Origin: Oscillatoria sp. FACHB-1406
Lineage (GTDB): Bacteria; Cyanobacteriota; Cyanobacteriia; Cyanobacteriales; Spirulinaceae
Reading direction: 5' to 3'
Assembly (NCBI RefSeq): GCF_014698145.1
Contig: NZ_JACJSM010000005.1
Coordinates: forward strand, 124,001-188,000
Length of the DNA: 64,000 nucleotides
Part shown: in pieces, positions 8,941 through 17,302 of the stretch
Layout of the letters: the number at the start of each line of letters is the position of its first letter
How positions within the stretch are numbered: the stretch's first letter is position 1
Made by a program: the position numbers and the translations under genes
Notes under the pieces: generated by a model
The model's database searches: none
The model's input: the letters and a program-made list of their open reading frames with translations, nothing else
What the model was told of the DNA's origin: nothing

Positions 8941-9135
8941 TTAGCTCATTGTCGAGTTGCTGCGATCGTAGTCCGCCCGGAAATTCGATTTGCCTTGGGT
9001 ATGAGTGCGATATTGGTTGGTGTCAATATCGATTCCGACTTCTTCGGCTGCCCGTTCGAGCATGGACTCCTGACGATTCCTAATTTTGGTCGTGTGACGC
9101 ATCATCAGGGCGCGAGCTTGATTTTGAGTAGACAT
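8941..9135 (-). CDS. Small charged protein of unknown function
   Basis: A 64-residue hydrophilic protein (begins MSTQNQARALMMRHTTKI) with no signal peptide or membrane segment. It is supported as a real gene by a strong GGAGG ribosome site (complement of 9144-9148) eight bases before the ATG and by balanced protein composition. I do not recognise a named family. The N-terminal half is arginine-rich and probably helical; the C-terminal half is polar. It lies between convergent and divergent single genes, so context gives no role. Confidence 0.7.
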   Translation of the reverse strand: MSTQNQARALMMRHTTKIRNRQESMLERAAEEVGIDIDTNQYRTHTQGKSNFRADYDRSNSTMS

Positions 9136-9241
9136 AATCGATTCCTCCAGATTGCTTTCTCTCTTGCTTCATGTTTTTAATATATCAGATAATTCTGTAA
9201 CAATAGCTACAAAATGCGATTCTTTAACAAAACTTAACATC

Positions 9242-9562
9242 ATGAGTGCGAGTAATATCTTTCAAATTCCCCCAGAACTCCCTGCTGATGAGCTTTTCGA
9301 GGCTTTGTGCGATCGCGAAAATCTTCTCATCGAACGCATTATTTCCAGCGGACAAACCACCCCACCGGGCGAATGGTACGACCAAAACCGAGACGAATGG
9401 GTGATTCTGCTGCAAGGCGAAGCGCAACTCGCTTACGAAGACGGTTCCACCTGCAATCTGGGGGCGGGCGATTACCTGCTGATTCCCGCCCATCAAAAAC
9501 ACCGCGTCGCCTACACCAGCAGCGAACCGCCCTGCATTTGGCTAGCGATTCATTTCTCTTAA
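9242..9562 (+). CDS. Cupin domain protein
   Basis: Single-domain cupin of 106 residues. The double-stranded beta-helix signatures are visible: GEWYDQNRDEWVILLQGEA (motif 1) and GDYLLIPAHQKHRV (motif 2, with a likely metal histidine). The substrate cannot be inferred. The frame is open from 9152, but the segment before MSASNIF looks like translated intergenic sequence, so ATG 9242 is chosen. Its last 21 bases overlap the end of the convergent mobA gene. Confidence 0.85.
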   Translation: MSASNIFQIPPELPADELFEALCDRENLLIERIISSGQTTPPGEWYDQNRDEWVILLQGEAQLAYEDGSTCNLGAGDYLLIPAHQKHRVAYTSSEPPCIWLAIHFS

Positions 9563-10147
9563 ATCGTCGGGAACGTTGCAATTGCGAAGCATCCGCGCTT
9601 CTGCTTCCTTAACCGGAAACGCCACAGCAGGCAAGTCCGAGAGAAAATCTTGAAAAGAGCGTCCTCCGGCGGCAATAAACGCTTCCAAATGCGGCTTCAG
9701 GGCGGGGCGATAGAACGCGCAGAGGGGTTCCCAGAACCCATCGCGACAGGGAACCCAGGCGAGGGTATCGGGTGGAAGTTGGGGGAGTTGCGCCGCCCAC
9801 TGCTGTAAAATGGCTGAGTCTAACTGCGGCAAATCGCAGGCGAGGAGTAGAATCCAATCGGCGGGCGGCAGTTGGGTTAGCGCATCGGCAAAGGCAACAA
9901 GCGGGCCTCGACCTGATGTTGCTTCTTCTAAAATGGAGAAGTTGGGACAATCTTGAAGGAGAGTTGAATAGCTTTGCGAGCGCGACGCAAACACATAAAC
10001 TTGCGAACAACACCTTCCAGCAACTTCGCCGACTCGCCGCAGCAAAGGCGTACCCTCCCAAGGAATTAAGGCTTTATCTCGTCCCATCCGCGAACTGTTG
10101 CCGCCCGCTAGGATTAAAGCAATGAGGTTCAAAGATTTAGTTTCCAT
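9542..10147 (-). CDS. mobA: Molybdenum cofactor guanylyltransferase MobA
   Basis: Transfers GMP from GTP to Mo-molybdopterin to form the guanine dinucleotide cofactor. The nucleotidyltransferase signature LAGGNSSRMGRDKALIPW is at residues 13-30 and the metal-binding DLPQ motif is mid-protein. The 201-residue length is normal. The ATG directly follows the stop codon of the cytosine-deaminase-like gene (TAAATG, zero spacing), which indicates translational coupling in a three-gene operon. The 3' end overlaps the cupin gene on the other strand. Confidence 0.93.
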   Translation of the reverse strand: METKSLNLIALILAGGNSSRMGRDKALIPWEGTPLLRRVGEVAGRCCSQVYVFASRSQSYSTLLQDCPNFSILEEATSGRGPLVAFADALTQLPPADWILLLACDLPQLDSAILQQWAAQLPQLPPDTLAWVPCRDGFWEPLCAFYRPALKPHLEAFIAAGGRSFQDFLSDLPAVAFPVKEAEARMLRNCNVPDDLREMNR

Positions 10148-11467
10148 TTAGCAATCGCTCTCGTCTAATTCAGCATAATCGGGTAGAGTGGTATCGATCG
10201 CTTGACCGTTCCGAATAACGACGCGATCGCGCTGACTTCTCGCTAAGAGTTCGCTAAAAGTTCTGGCTTTAAACAGAATTAAATCGGCGGGAAAACCGAC
10301 TCCGATTCTTCCTACTTCTCCGAGTCCCATCAAATCAGCGGGAGTTCGCGTCACCGAAGCAATCCAATCGCGATACGGCGTATCTAAATGAGCGATGCGA
10401 ACGGATTGCTGGAAAACTTCTAAAATATCGTGGTCGCCGAACCCAAAAAAGGGATCGCGGCAATTATCGCTCGCAAAACTAACCGGAATTTGGTGATTTT
10501 TTAACTCATGTACTAAGGTAACGCCGCGCCAATGAGGAGTACGCTCGCTTTGGCGATCTTGGAGATAAAGATTGCACATCGGCAAGCTAACGATGCCGAT
10601 ATTTGCTTGTTTGACGAGGTTTAAGGTTTCGCGAACGAGGTCGGGCGGTTGGACGGCTAAGCTGCAACAATGACCGCAAAGAATGGGAGCTTTAAATTCA
10701 AATTTAAGGGCGGTTTCAGCGACTTTTTTTAAGCAGATAGAGTTGGGATTTGCGTTTTCATCGACATGAAAGTCTAGACTTAAATTGCGTTCTCGTGCTA
10801 GAATAAAAGTAGACTCTAATTGACGATCGAGTTCGGGATTGAGATAAGCAACGCCGCCTAAAACTCCGCCCCATTCAGCAACTTTATCGGCAAGTTTAAC
10901 GCCATCTTTTGTTAAGAAATAATCGAGACTGACGAGGACGACGGCTTGGAGGGTGATGCGATCCCGCAGGGATCCGCTTTGCGGTGCGCGCCATTCTCGT
11001 TGCAGCGTTTTCCAAACTTCCCAGCTAATATCCGCTTGCGCGCCGAAGGAGTCGAGATGGGTACGAATCGCCTTTGTCCCGTGGGCGTAACTGCATTTAA
11101 GGGCAAATTCCATGCGGCGATAGAGATCCTCAGCATCCCAGTGCCGAACATCCTCTTGGCAAGCCGCGATCGCGCTTTCAAACGTTCCCGGATAATCCGG
11201 CGGCGCGGCGCGTTCCCAAATATGCGCTTTATCTAAATGGGTGTGGATGTCTGCAAAACAAGGTAAAACGATGCCTTTTTTAAGATCGTGCTGGGGAAGC
11301 TCGTTGCTGCTTGTACCGGCGGGGAGAAGCTGCGCGATTTTATCGCCGACAATTTCAAGATCGACTTCACACAGTCCTTCTCGCGTTTGCGGGCTAAAGT
11401 TACCATTTTCGATTAAACAAACGGGGATGCGGGCATTTTTCAGCCAGTAGCGATCGCTAGGAAACAT
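10148..11467 (-). CDS. codA: Cytosine-deaminase-family amidohydrolase
   Basis: Amidohydrolase-superfamily protein of 439 residues resembling CodA, which deaminates cytosine to uracil. Metal-ligand motifs are in order: DIHTHLDKAH, RTHLDSF, HVDEN, GHCCSLA and the catalytic Asp in FASDNCRDPF. Related enzymes act on other cyclic amides, so the substrate is an inference. The start overlaps the cyclase gene by 11 bases. A short palindrome at 10963-10984 lies in frame and encodes a peptide (PQSGSLR) also found in the ankyrin protein at 59270-60685; it falls between conserved segments, so activity may be retained. Confidence 0.85.
   Translation of the reverse strand: MFPSDRYWLKNARIPVCLIENGNFSPQTREGLCEVDLEIVGDKIAQLLPAGTSSNELPQHDLKKGIVLPCFADIHTHLDKAHIWERAAPPDYPGTFESAIAACQEDVRHWDAEDLYRRMEFALKCSYAHGTKAIRTHLDSFGAQADISWEVWKTLQREWRAPQSGSLRDRITLQAVVLVSLDYFLTKDGVKLADKVAEWGGVLGGVAYLNPELDRQLESTFILARERNLSLDFHVDENANPNSICLKKVAETALKFEFKAPILCGHCCSLAVQPPDLVRETLNLVKQANIGIVSLPMCNLYLQDRQSERTPHWRGVTLVHELKNHQIPVSFASDNCRDPFFGFGDHDILEVFQQSVRIAHLDTPYRDWIASVTRTPADLMGLGEVGRIGVGFPADLILFKARTFSELLARSQRDRVVIRNGQAIDTTLPDYAELDESDC
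10963..10984. repeat. In-frame palindromic element inside codA-like gene
   Basis: This 22-base segment matches 60542-60563 at 21 of 22 positions. It contains GATCCGC-TTT-GCGG and on the coding strand reads as residues PQSGSLR. Its presence in the same frame in two unrelated genes indicates a mobile or copied mini-element. Confidence 0.8.
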
Positions 11468-14168
11468 CTTTATACACTTTGGATTTTAAATCGCGCTCGC
11501 GAACCGGAGGATGGACGATATCTAGGCTAGATTTTAGCGGCTGAAAGGCGGGGTTAGCTTTCCGGCTTGTCAGCCAATAGGTCGTCATATCCCCTTTTCC
11601 TTTAACATCGATCGTACCCCGTTCTTCAAAACAATAGTGCGCTTTGAGTCGATTGTAAGCTTCCGGTGCGACGTGAATTCTGCCCGGTTCGCCCAACGAC
11701 TCCATGCGCGCCGCTACATTCACGGCATCGCCCCAGAGGTCGTAACTAAACTTTTTAATCCCAATGACCCCCGCCACCACCGAACCCGTATTAATACCGA
11801 TACGCATTTGGAAAGACCGAGTTTGCTGAAGGTTAAATTCAGCGATCGCGCACTGCATTTGCAAGGCCATCTCCGCAATTGCTTGAGCGTGATTTTCCTG
11901 CGCCACGGGCAACCCACCCACCACGACGTAAGCATCGCCAATAGTTTTGATTTTCTCCAAACCGTACCGTTCGGCGAGGCGATCGAAAGTCGAAAAAATC
12001 TGATTGAGTAGATCCACCAGCGCAATCGGTTCGATCTCCGCCGCCAGCGGCGTAAAGCCGACTAAATCGGCAAATAAAATCGTCACTTCGTTAAAATGTT
12101 CTGCCAGCGTGCGCTTGCCTTGCTTGAGTTTGCGAGCGATTTGTTCGGGCAGAATATTGCACAGTAATCGATCCGATTGTTCGCGGGCGAGGCGGAGTTC
12201 TAGTTCGGTTTTGCGCCGTTCCTCTATCTCTTGTTTGAGCGCTTGTTCGACCTTTTTGCGATCGCTGATATCGGAGATCAACGCATAATATCCCTTAACC
12301 CCATCGCTCTCATCAATATCGGGAACCAACATCGCATCGATATCGCGCATCCCCACAACCGGATAAGGCACGCGAGCTTCGTAGCGGACGGTTTCTCCCT
12401 GCAACGCGCGTTCGACGTAGGGGCGAACGATTTCATAACCCGCCTTCCCTAAAACTTCTTCGAGCAATTTACCGCGAATTTGGTCTTGCGAGCAGTGAAA
12501 CCAAGTCTCGTAGCTTTTATTAATCAACTCGTAGCGCTGTTTGGCACTGACGTAGGAAATACACACCGGCAGCGCGTCGATAATCAATCGCAGTTGCTTC
12601 TCGCTCTTTTTGAGCGCCGCTTCCATTTGTTTGCGATCGCTCGTTTCCATTGCCAGCGCTGTCATATAAGCTAAATAACTGACAAAGTTCTGCTCGTCAA
12701 TTTCCCAAATTCTTGTCGGGTTCGCATACTCCAAGCACAATAGCCCGATGCAATCGCCCTCGATATAAATGGGGACGTTTAATAGCCCAAATTTTTCAGC
12801 CAGTAGATAATCTCTCCCTGTCGGCATCTCCAGGTTACAGGTATCAAAGACTTGAGAAGTAGCGATCGTTTCTCCGGCTTCCACCGGCTGAAAACTTCCC
12901 GGCCAATCTACTCGCGTTCGTCTTTGTCCTTTGCTGTGGCGATTCTCCCAGCATTCGTACAAATTAACGCAGCAAATCGCCGAGCGATCTTGGTTATACA
13001 GCCATACCCCGCACCGCTCGACTGCCAGTAAATAACTTGCCAGTTGGGTGATGTAGGGCAGAGATGCGCTCAAATTTCCCTGATACAGATTTTGATTTCT
13101 CGCTAGCGCCACTAATCCCGCCTGTTGTCCTTGCAAGCGAGCTTCGCGCAATTGCAGGGCAGCGTTTGCCTTGGCTAGTTCGGCTGTGCGCTCTTGCACT
13201 CGCAAATCGAGTTCGTCGCAGACGAGGCGCAAGGCAGACTCAGCCCGCAGCCGCTGCAATTCCGTCGTTACTCTCGCCGCAAAAATTTGCAAGATTGCTT
13301 TTGCAGTTTCCTCGCCTTCTAAGGCGCGATCGCTATTAAAACAGAGAACCCCGATCGGCTTTTGTTCGCTATCAAATAGCGGTACACCTAAGTAACATTG
13401 AGCGTTCATCGCCGCCAATGCTGCGGCTTCGGGAAAACATTGTTGGACGTTGGTGGGGTAATATTGCAACTCGCCGCGTTCGAGAACGGGTTCGCAAGGC
13501 GTTCCTGCCAACTCGTACTCGATATTATCAGCCATCTTTCCATTCCCGTAAAAGGCAAGGGTTTTAAGCCGTTTGGGATTGTCACCCACTCGTTCTGCCA
13601 GGAAAACATTGCTAACGTTCAACGCCAAAGCAAGATTTTGGACGAGGGCAGAAAAGAAAACTTCGCCCGTTACCGATGCCGTGCCTTCAAGAATATGTTT
13701 GAGAATTTGCTCGGTTCTTTGCCGTTCGAGCATTTCTTGCTGGAGTTGTTGGTTTGCTCGATCTAATTCCCCTGGGGTTTGTAGCGATAATAATTGCGAC
13801 CAACACTCGATTATTTTTAGAGTCGTATAAAACGATGCCAAAGCAGCCACCGCTTTCACTAAGCCCATCAGCCAGGAGGCGGGATGCCACAACACCCAAA
13901 CTTCGAGAAGATGCTCCAAACCGCATAGGTTAATAAAGACACTAAATACCCAGAAAAACTGGGGGAACGGAGCATCTCGTCGCTGCTGGAGGCAGCAAAC
14001 AAGCAACACTGGGATAGAAAAATAAGCTAAGGCTAGGGCTAAATCTCCGATCGCGTGCAGCTTAATCAGCGGTGCTTGCCCTAAATAACAGTGTCCGTCA
14101 GAGAGATAGCGATTCGGTGCAAATAGTGCTTTTAAAAATTCCACAGCAGTCGTCCATTGAGCAGACAT
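11457..14168 (-). CDS. Ethylene-binding-domain / GAF-GAF-PAS / adenylate cyclase fusion
   Basis: Membrane-anchored class III nucleotide cyclase of 903 residues. Three N-terminal helices (about 37-59, 71-92, 97-120) match the ethylene-binding domain of plant ETR1: ALAYFSIP follows Asp42, and NLCGLEHL carries Cys82 and His86, equivalent to the ETR1 copper ligands. Two GAF domains (about 155-315 and 355-510), a PAS domain (about 520-635) and the cyclase domain (about 690-870) follow. The cyclase has both metal aspartates (Asp701 in FADLVGFT, Asp745 in TIGDAY), the transition-state pair Asn817/Arg821, and Lys741/Asp810, the adenine-selecting pair, so cAMP is the likely product. ATG 14168 is preferred to the TTG at 14201. 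Ethylene binding is an inference from conserved residues. Confidence 0.9.
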   Translation of the reverse strand: MSAQWTTAVEFLKALFAPNRYLSDGHCYLGQAPLIKLHAIGDLALALAYFSIPVLLVCCLQQRRDAPFPQFFWVFSVFINLCGLEHLLEVWVLWHPASWLMGLVKAVAALASFYTTLKIIECWSQLLSLQTPGELDRANQQLQQEMLERQRTEQILKHILEGTASVTGEVFFSALVQNLALALNVSNVFLAERVGDNPKRLKTLAFYGNGKMADNIEYELAGTPCEPVLERGELQYYPTNVQQCFPEAAALAAMNAQCYLGVPLFDSEQKPIGVLCFNSDRALEGEETAKAILQIFAARVTTELQRLRAESALRLVCDELDLRVQERTAELAKANAALQLREARLQGQQAGLVALARNQNLYQGNLSASLPYITQLASYLLAVERCGVWLYNQDRSAICCVNLYECWENRHSKGQRRTRVDWPGSFQPVEAGETIATSQVFDTCNLEMPTGRDYLLAEKFGLLNVPIYIEGDCIGLLCLEYANPTRIWEIDEQNFVSYLAYMTALAMETSDRKQMEAALKKSEKQLRLIIDALPVCISYVSAKQRYELINKSYETWFHCSQDQIRGKLLEEVLGKAGYEIVRPYVERALQGETVRYEARVPYPVVGMRDIDAMLVPDIDESDGVKGYYALISDISDRKKVEQALKQEIEERRKTELELRLAREQSDRLLCNILPEQIARKLKQGKRTLAEHFNEVTILFADLVGFTPLAAEIEPIALVDLLNQIFSTFDRLAERYGLEKIKTIGDAYVVVGGLPVAQENHAQAIAEMALQMQCAIAEFNLQQTRSFQMRIGINTGSVVAGVIGIKKFSYDLWGDAVNVAARMESLGEPGRIHVAPEAYNRLKAHYCFEERGTIDVKGKGDMTTYWLTSRKANPAFQPLKSSLDIVHPPVRERDLKSKVYKDVS

Positions 14169-14355
14169 CGGGCTAACTCGACCGATATTCGGTCTTAACA
14201 AAGCTTTTGTAAGTCAGCGTGCAGAAAGATTGTCTCGAATTAGATGATAACGAGCGGTGTTGGTAACTTTTTCCGAACAGATGCACTCTCAATCGCATTG
14301 TGATGGTGTTAGCAAACCGAGGATTGAAGTCAAAACCAAATCGGGTATATGGGGC

Positions 14356-14370
14356 TTAACCCCGGGTTAA
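14356..14370. promoter_or_regulatory. Palindrome, possible operator of the cyclase operon
   Basis: Seven-base arms TTAACCC and GGGTTAA around one base, about 190 bases upstream of the cyclase ATG. A protein-binding role is only a suggestion; it could also be a chance or dispersed palindrome. Confidence 0.3.
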
Positions 14371-14542
14371 ACGAATATTGGCTTCAGCACAAATCTCGAT
14401 ATTGCTGCCCTATTATCGTAGCGCGTCAAGCCAGAAATATTACGATTTACTTCACAGGCATTCTGAAAATTTCAATGAATGCTGTTTGAGGTGAAAAACT
14501 CCAAAAAATTTTCAAAATTGACGTTGAGTCCGCTCTCAAGCA

Positions 14543-14560
14543 TTGTAGCGGTTGCTACAA
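14543..14560 (-). terminator. Hairpin downstream of the methyltransferase gene
   Basis: Perfect 7-bp arms TTGTAGC and GCTACAA with a 4-base loop, 44 bases past the methyltransferase stop codon. It lacks a T-run, so it is a weak terminator candidate or an operator. Confidence 0.35.
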
Positions 14561-14603
14561 ACCTTCGAGCGACTGTTTTTTACCAAAATGATTCGTTGGA
14601 AAT

Positions 14604-15320
14604 TTAACTGTGAGGTTTGCGACCCCCGTAGACAGCAAAGTTGTAGTATTTCCAGATAATATCCACTTCCTTAAAACCGATCGCCTCGAGCCAAGATAGT
14701 TGATGGCAAAGGATCGCTGGTCGATCTTCTTCGTAATATTTAGGAATCCATTTATTTTCAATTTCCTCTTGACAAACTTGCTTTTTCATGAAATCTTTCC
14801 AGCGATTCATATACATTTGTTGGAGGCGATCGCTAGAAGCCAAAACGACATCAGCGTTGTAAAAAACGCCGCCGGGATTGAGATTATCGTAAATTTTTTG
14901 ATAAAACTGTTGCTTATCTTCGTCGGTCTTAAGATGATGCAGCGCTAGCGATGACAGGGCCGCATCATAGGTAGAATCAAAGTCATAGGTCTCGAAGTTG
15001 CCGACTTGATAGCGAGTTGTGGGAAACCTCTCTAACTTTTGTCGCGCGATCGCCAGCATATTTTCAGCAATATCGACGCAGGTTATTTCCGTATTGGGAA
15101 ACTCAGTTAGGACGCGGTGAGAAATCGTTCCCGTACCGCAACCGAGGTCAATCATGCTCGTGTCTCGATCCGAATCGAAGGGAAGCGCAGCAATTAGAGC
15201 TTCTACCATTTGAGCATAGTCAGGAATCAAACGGCGAATGATAGCATCAAACTCGCCAGCCATTTCCTCAAATGTTTGTTTGACATTCTCCATATCAGAA
15301 TGATGAGATTTACAACCCAT
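14604..15320 (-). CDS. Class I SAM-dependent methyltransferase
   Basis: Rossmann-fold methyltransferase of 238 residues. The SAM-binding motif I is DLGCGTGTISHRVL, with motif II around EITCVDIAENML and a motif near YDAALSSLALHHL. The closest-looking families are UbiE/TehB-like small-molecule methyltransferases; the substrate is unknown. The frame continues to a TTG at 15359 that would overlap the DUF1350 gene, but the ATG at 15320 follows an AGAAGGGA-type ribosome site and is preferred. It is probably cotranscribed with the DUF1350 gene upstream. Confidence 0.88.
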   Translation of the reverse strand: MGCKSHHSDMENVKQTFEEMAGEFDAIIRRLIPDYAQMVEALIAALPFDSDRDTSMIDLGCGTGTISHRVLTEFPNTEITCVDIAENMLAIARQKLERFPTTRYQVGNFETYDFDSTYDAALSSLALHHLKTDEDKQQFYQKIYDNLNPGGVFYNADVVLASSDRLQQMYMNRWKDFMKKQVCQEEIENKWIPKYYEEDRPAILCHQLSWLEAIGFKEVDIIWKYYNFAVYGGRKPHS

Positions 15321-15345
15321 AATTGCACCCTTTTCCCTTCTAATT

Positions 15346-16131
15346 TCAGCGCGCGCCAACAGGATTTAACCAGCGTTTAATTTCCTGATGGAGACGATTT
15401 AAGTCTCGGGAAGTTTCCTGTTTTAACCATTGCCCGATCGCGTCAAAGGGCGTAAAGACTTCTCCCGTCTGCCATTCAAGCTGTTGCGAGAGGGGCGTAA
15501 GGTGATTTCCGGGCAAGGTTTGAACTGCCGTTAGCGTCGGAAAGCGCGATCGCAACACTCGGTTTAAATCTGCCGTTTGATCGATAGTATCGTTAGTAAA
15601 CTGAATCAGCAAATTGCGGCGCACGCAATACTCTTGGGCGACTAGCGCGTTGGTTTCGACCGGAGAAGGCGTAAACTCAACGTTAAAAGCGGGCGAGATG
15701 CTAAGCAATTGGTCGGCAAAGGGAATGGCGCGGCTAACGGGATAATTATTGTAAGCGATCGAGATATTTCCAGCGCGCTGGACTTCGTGAATGCTTCCAA
15801 TCAGCAAATGCAGCTTGCAGCCTAAACTGTGTCCGATGCCGTAAATCGGGAGATAGCGCCCGCGAAACGCATCCCGGGCGTAAAGGCGATCGCAGATCGT
15901 TTCAAAACGATTTAGCACTTCCCGCGCGATCGCAGCGTGATCTAACGTATTCAGGAAAGGCGTAGCCACAACGGCATAACCCGCCTTAGCTAGCTGTTCG
16001 AGCAAACAACGATACGTTAAATGAGGCGCTGTCGCCACAAACGCCCCCCCAAGAAAATGAATAATGCCAATAGGGTAGCGGGGAACCATTACCCACCCCC
16101 CTGAAATTTCCTGCCAATCCACAAAACCCAA
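15346..16131 (-). CDS. DUF1350 family alpha/beta-hydrolase-like protein
   Basis: Protein of 261 residues matching DUF1350, a family of cyanobacteria and chloroplasts. The N-terminus (GIIHFLGGAFVATAPHLTYR) is the family hallmark. A serine-hydrolase nucleophile elbow (GHSLG, about residues 107-111) supports an alpha/beta-hydrolase fold. No substrate is established. The start is TTG at 16131, chosen because the segment before GGWVMVPRYP (DWQEIS) also looks family-like; an internal ATG at 16089 is the alternative. Confidence 0.85.
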   Translation of the reverse strand: MGFVDWQEISGGWVMVPRYPIGIIHFLGGAFVATAPHLTYRCLLEQLAKAGYAVVATPFLNTLDHAAIAREVLNRFETICDRLYARDAFRGRYLPIYGIGHSLGCKLHLLIGSIHEVQRAGNISIAYNNYPVSRAIPFADQLLSISPAFNVEFTPSPVETNALVAQEYCVRRNLLIQFTNDTIDQTADLNRVLRSRFPTLTAVQTLPGNHLTPLSQQLEWQTGEVFTPFDAIGQWLKQETSRDLNRLHQEIKRWLNPVGAR

Positions 16132-16340
16132 TCGAACCTACTGCTTAACATTTCTTTAATTTTAGCCGGAAATGGGGTCAACACCTCCTCCTTAAGCGAG
16201 AGACTCAAACCTTGAATCAACGCCCTGCCAGCAACAGCAGCAACTCGTTCCTCCTCGGCTGCCGCTGGCAAAAGCTTGGAAAATCCCACACCAAGAGGCT
16301 AAGATTTAGATTTATTTCCGCCTTTCCCTACCCCGATTGT

Positions 16341-17249
16341 ATGCTCTTAGTTCCCCGCAAATTGCGATCGCTTTTTCAACGCCCTCAAGTTAAAACGCCC
16401 CTCCTCAAAAAAATCTTCGCGATCGCACTATTATTTTGTGTCGGACTCGGAATCTCCTTAACTATCTTTGAAATAACGACTGTTGAAGTTCCAGTGTTAG
16501 GGTTTCACGATGTCATCGATATCAGCAATCCCGAAGAACTACCGCCTAAACGTCTCTCCCAGGAAGGGGATTACACCAAACAAAAACTTGCCACTTTCAT
16601 CGAAGATCTCGTTCGCGAAAACTATTGGTTTCTCTCCACCGCCGAACTCTACGATTACTTCCTCAGCCCACATAAACGCGCTATTCCTAAAGAACATCAA
16701 AACCAAAATCCCCTTCTTCTTACCTTCGATGATGGTTACAAAAGCGCTCACAAAAATATTTTAGCCATTGCTGAAGATATCGAACGACGTTACGGCAAAA
16801 AAATTAAAATTGTTTGGTTTATCAATCCAGCTTTCTTAGGTCATCATGGAACCAAGCTCGAACGCATTAGTTGTAATGATTTACGAACGGGACTCGAACG
16901 CGGTTACTACGACGTTCAATCCCACGGACTCAATCATCTCAACTTGACTCAAATCCCTGACAAGCAACTCGATCGCGAACTTAAAGTCGCAAAAGAAGAA
17001 TTAAAAACTTGTACCCAAGGATTAGACCCCGATAATCTCGTTGCTTCTCAAATTGCTTATCCTTTTGGAGCCGTAAATGCGCGCGTCAAAGAGCGAGTGG
17101 CTCGCTATTATAAAGCCGGATATTTGTATAATAGCAGAATATTAAGACCCAAATACTTGAAAGATAATTATTTGATTCCTCGCCTAACAATTTATAATGA
17201 AGTCTCCGTCAAACGCTTAAAAATTTTAGCAGCAGGCGGATGGCTATAA
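16341..17249 (+). CDS. Polysaccharide deacetylase (NodB homology) family protein
   Basis: Membrane-anchored deacetylase-like enzyme of 302 residues. After a basic N-terminus, one membrane segment (about residues 26-42) precedes the NodB domain. The catalytic-base/metal motif LLLTFDDG and the metal-histidine motif SHGLNHLNL are present, giving the Asp-His-His triad of carbohydrate esterase family 4. The likely substrate is an N-acetylated cell-surface glycan. The open frame starts at 16212, but the first 43 residues overlap the divergent promoter and lack a family match; ATG 16341 (MLLVPRKLR) is chosen. The next gene, 53 bases on, also looks like a glycan-modifying membrane protein. Confidence 0.88.
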   Translation: MLLVPRKLRSLFQRPQVKTPLLKKIFAIALLFCVGLGISLTIFEITTVEVPVLGFHDVIDISNPEELPPKRLSQEGDYTKQKLATFIEDLVRENYWFLSTAELYDYFLSPHKRAIPKEHQNQNPLLLTFDDGYKSAHKNILAIAEDIERRYGKKIKIVWFINPAFLGHHGTKLERISCNDLRTGLERGYYDVQSHGLNHLNLTQIPDKQLDRELKVAKEELKTCTQGLDPDNLVASQIAYPFGAVNARVKERVARYYKAGYLYNSRILRPKYLKDNYLIPRLTIYNEVSVKRLKILAAGGWL

Positions 17250-17302
17250 TTTAGCTCGAATCTTATAGATATAAAAACTCCACTGTTAATCTAGGTTTGC
17301 TA

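Larger units (their letters stand above)
14202..14603. other. Intergenic region upstream of the cyclase operon
   Basis: About 400 bases with no gene. It must contain the promoter of the minus-strand cyclase-codA-mobA operon. Two clean inverted repeats stand out: TTAACCC-C-GGGTTAA (14356-14370) and TTGTAGC-GGTT-GCTACAA (14543-14560). Confidence 0.6.
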
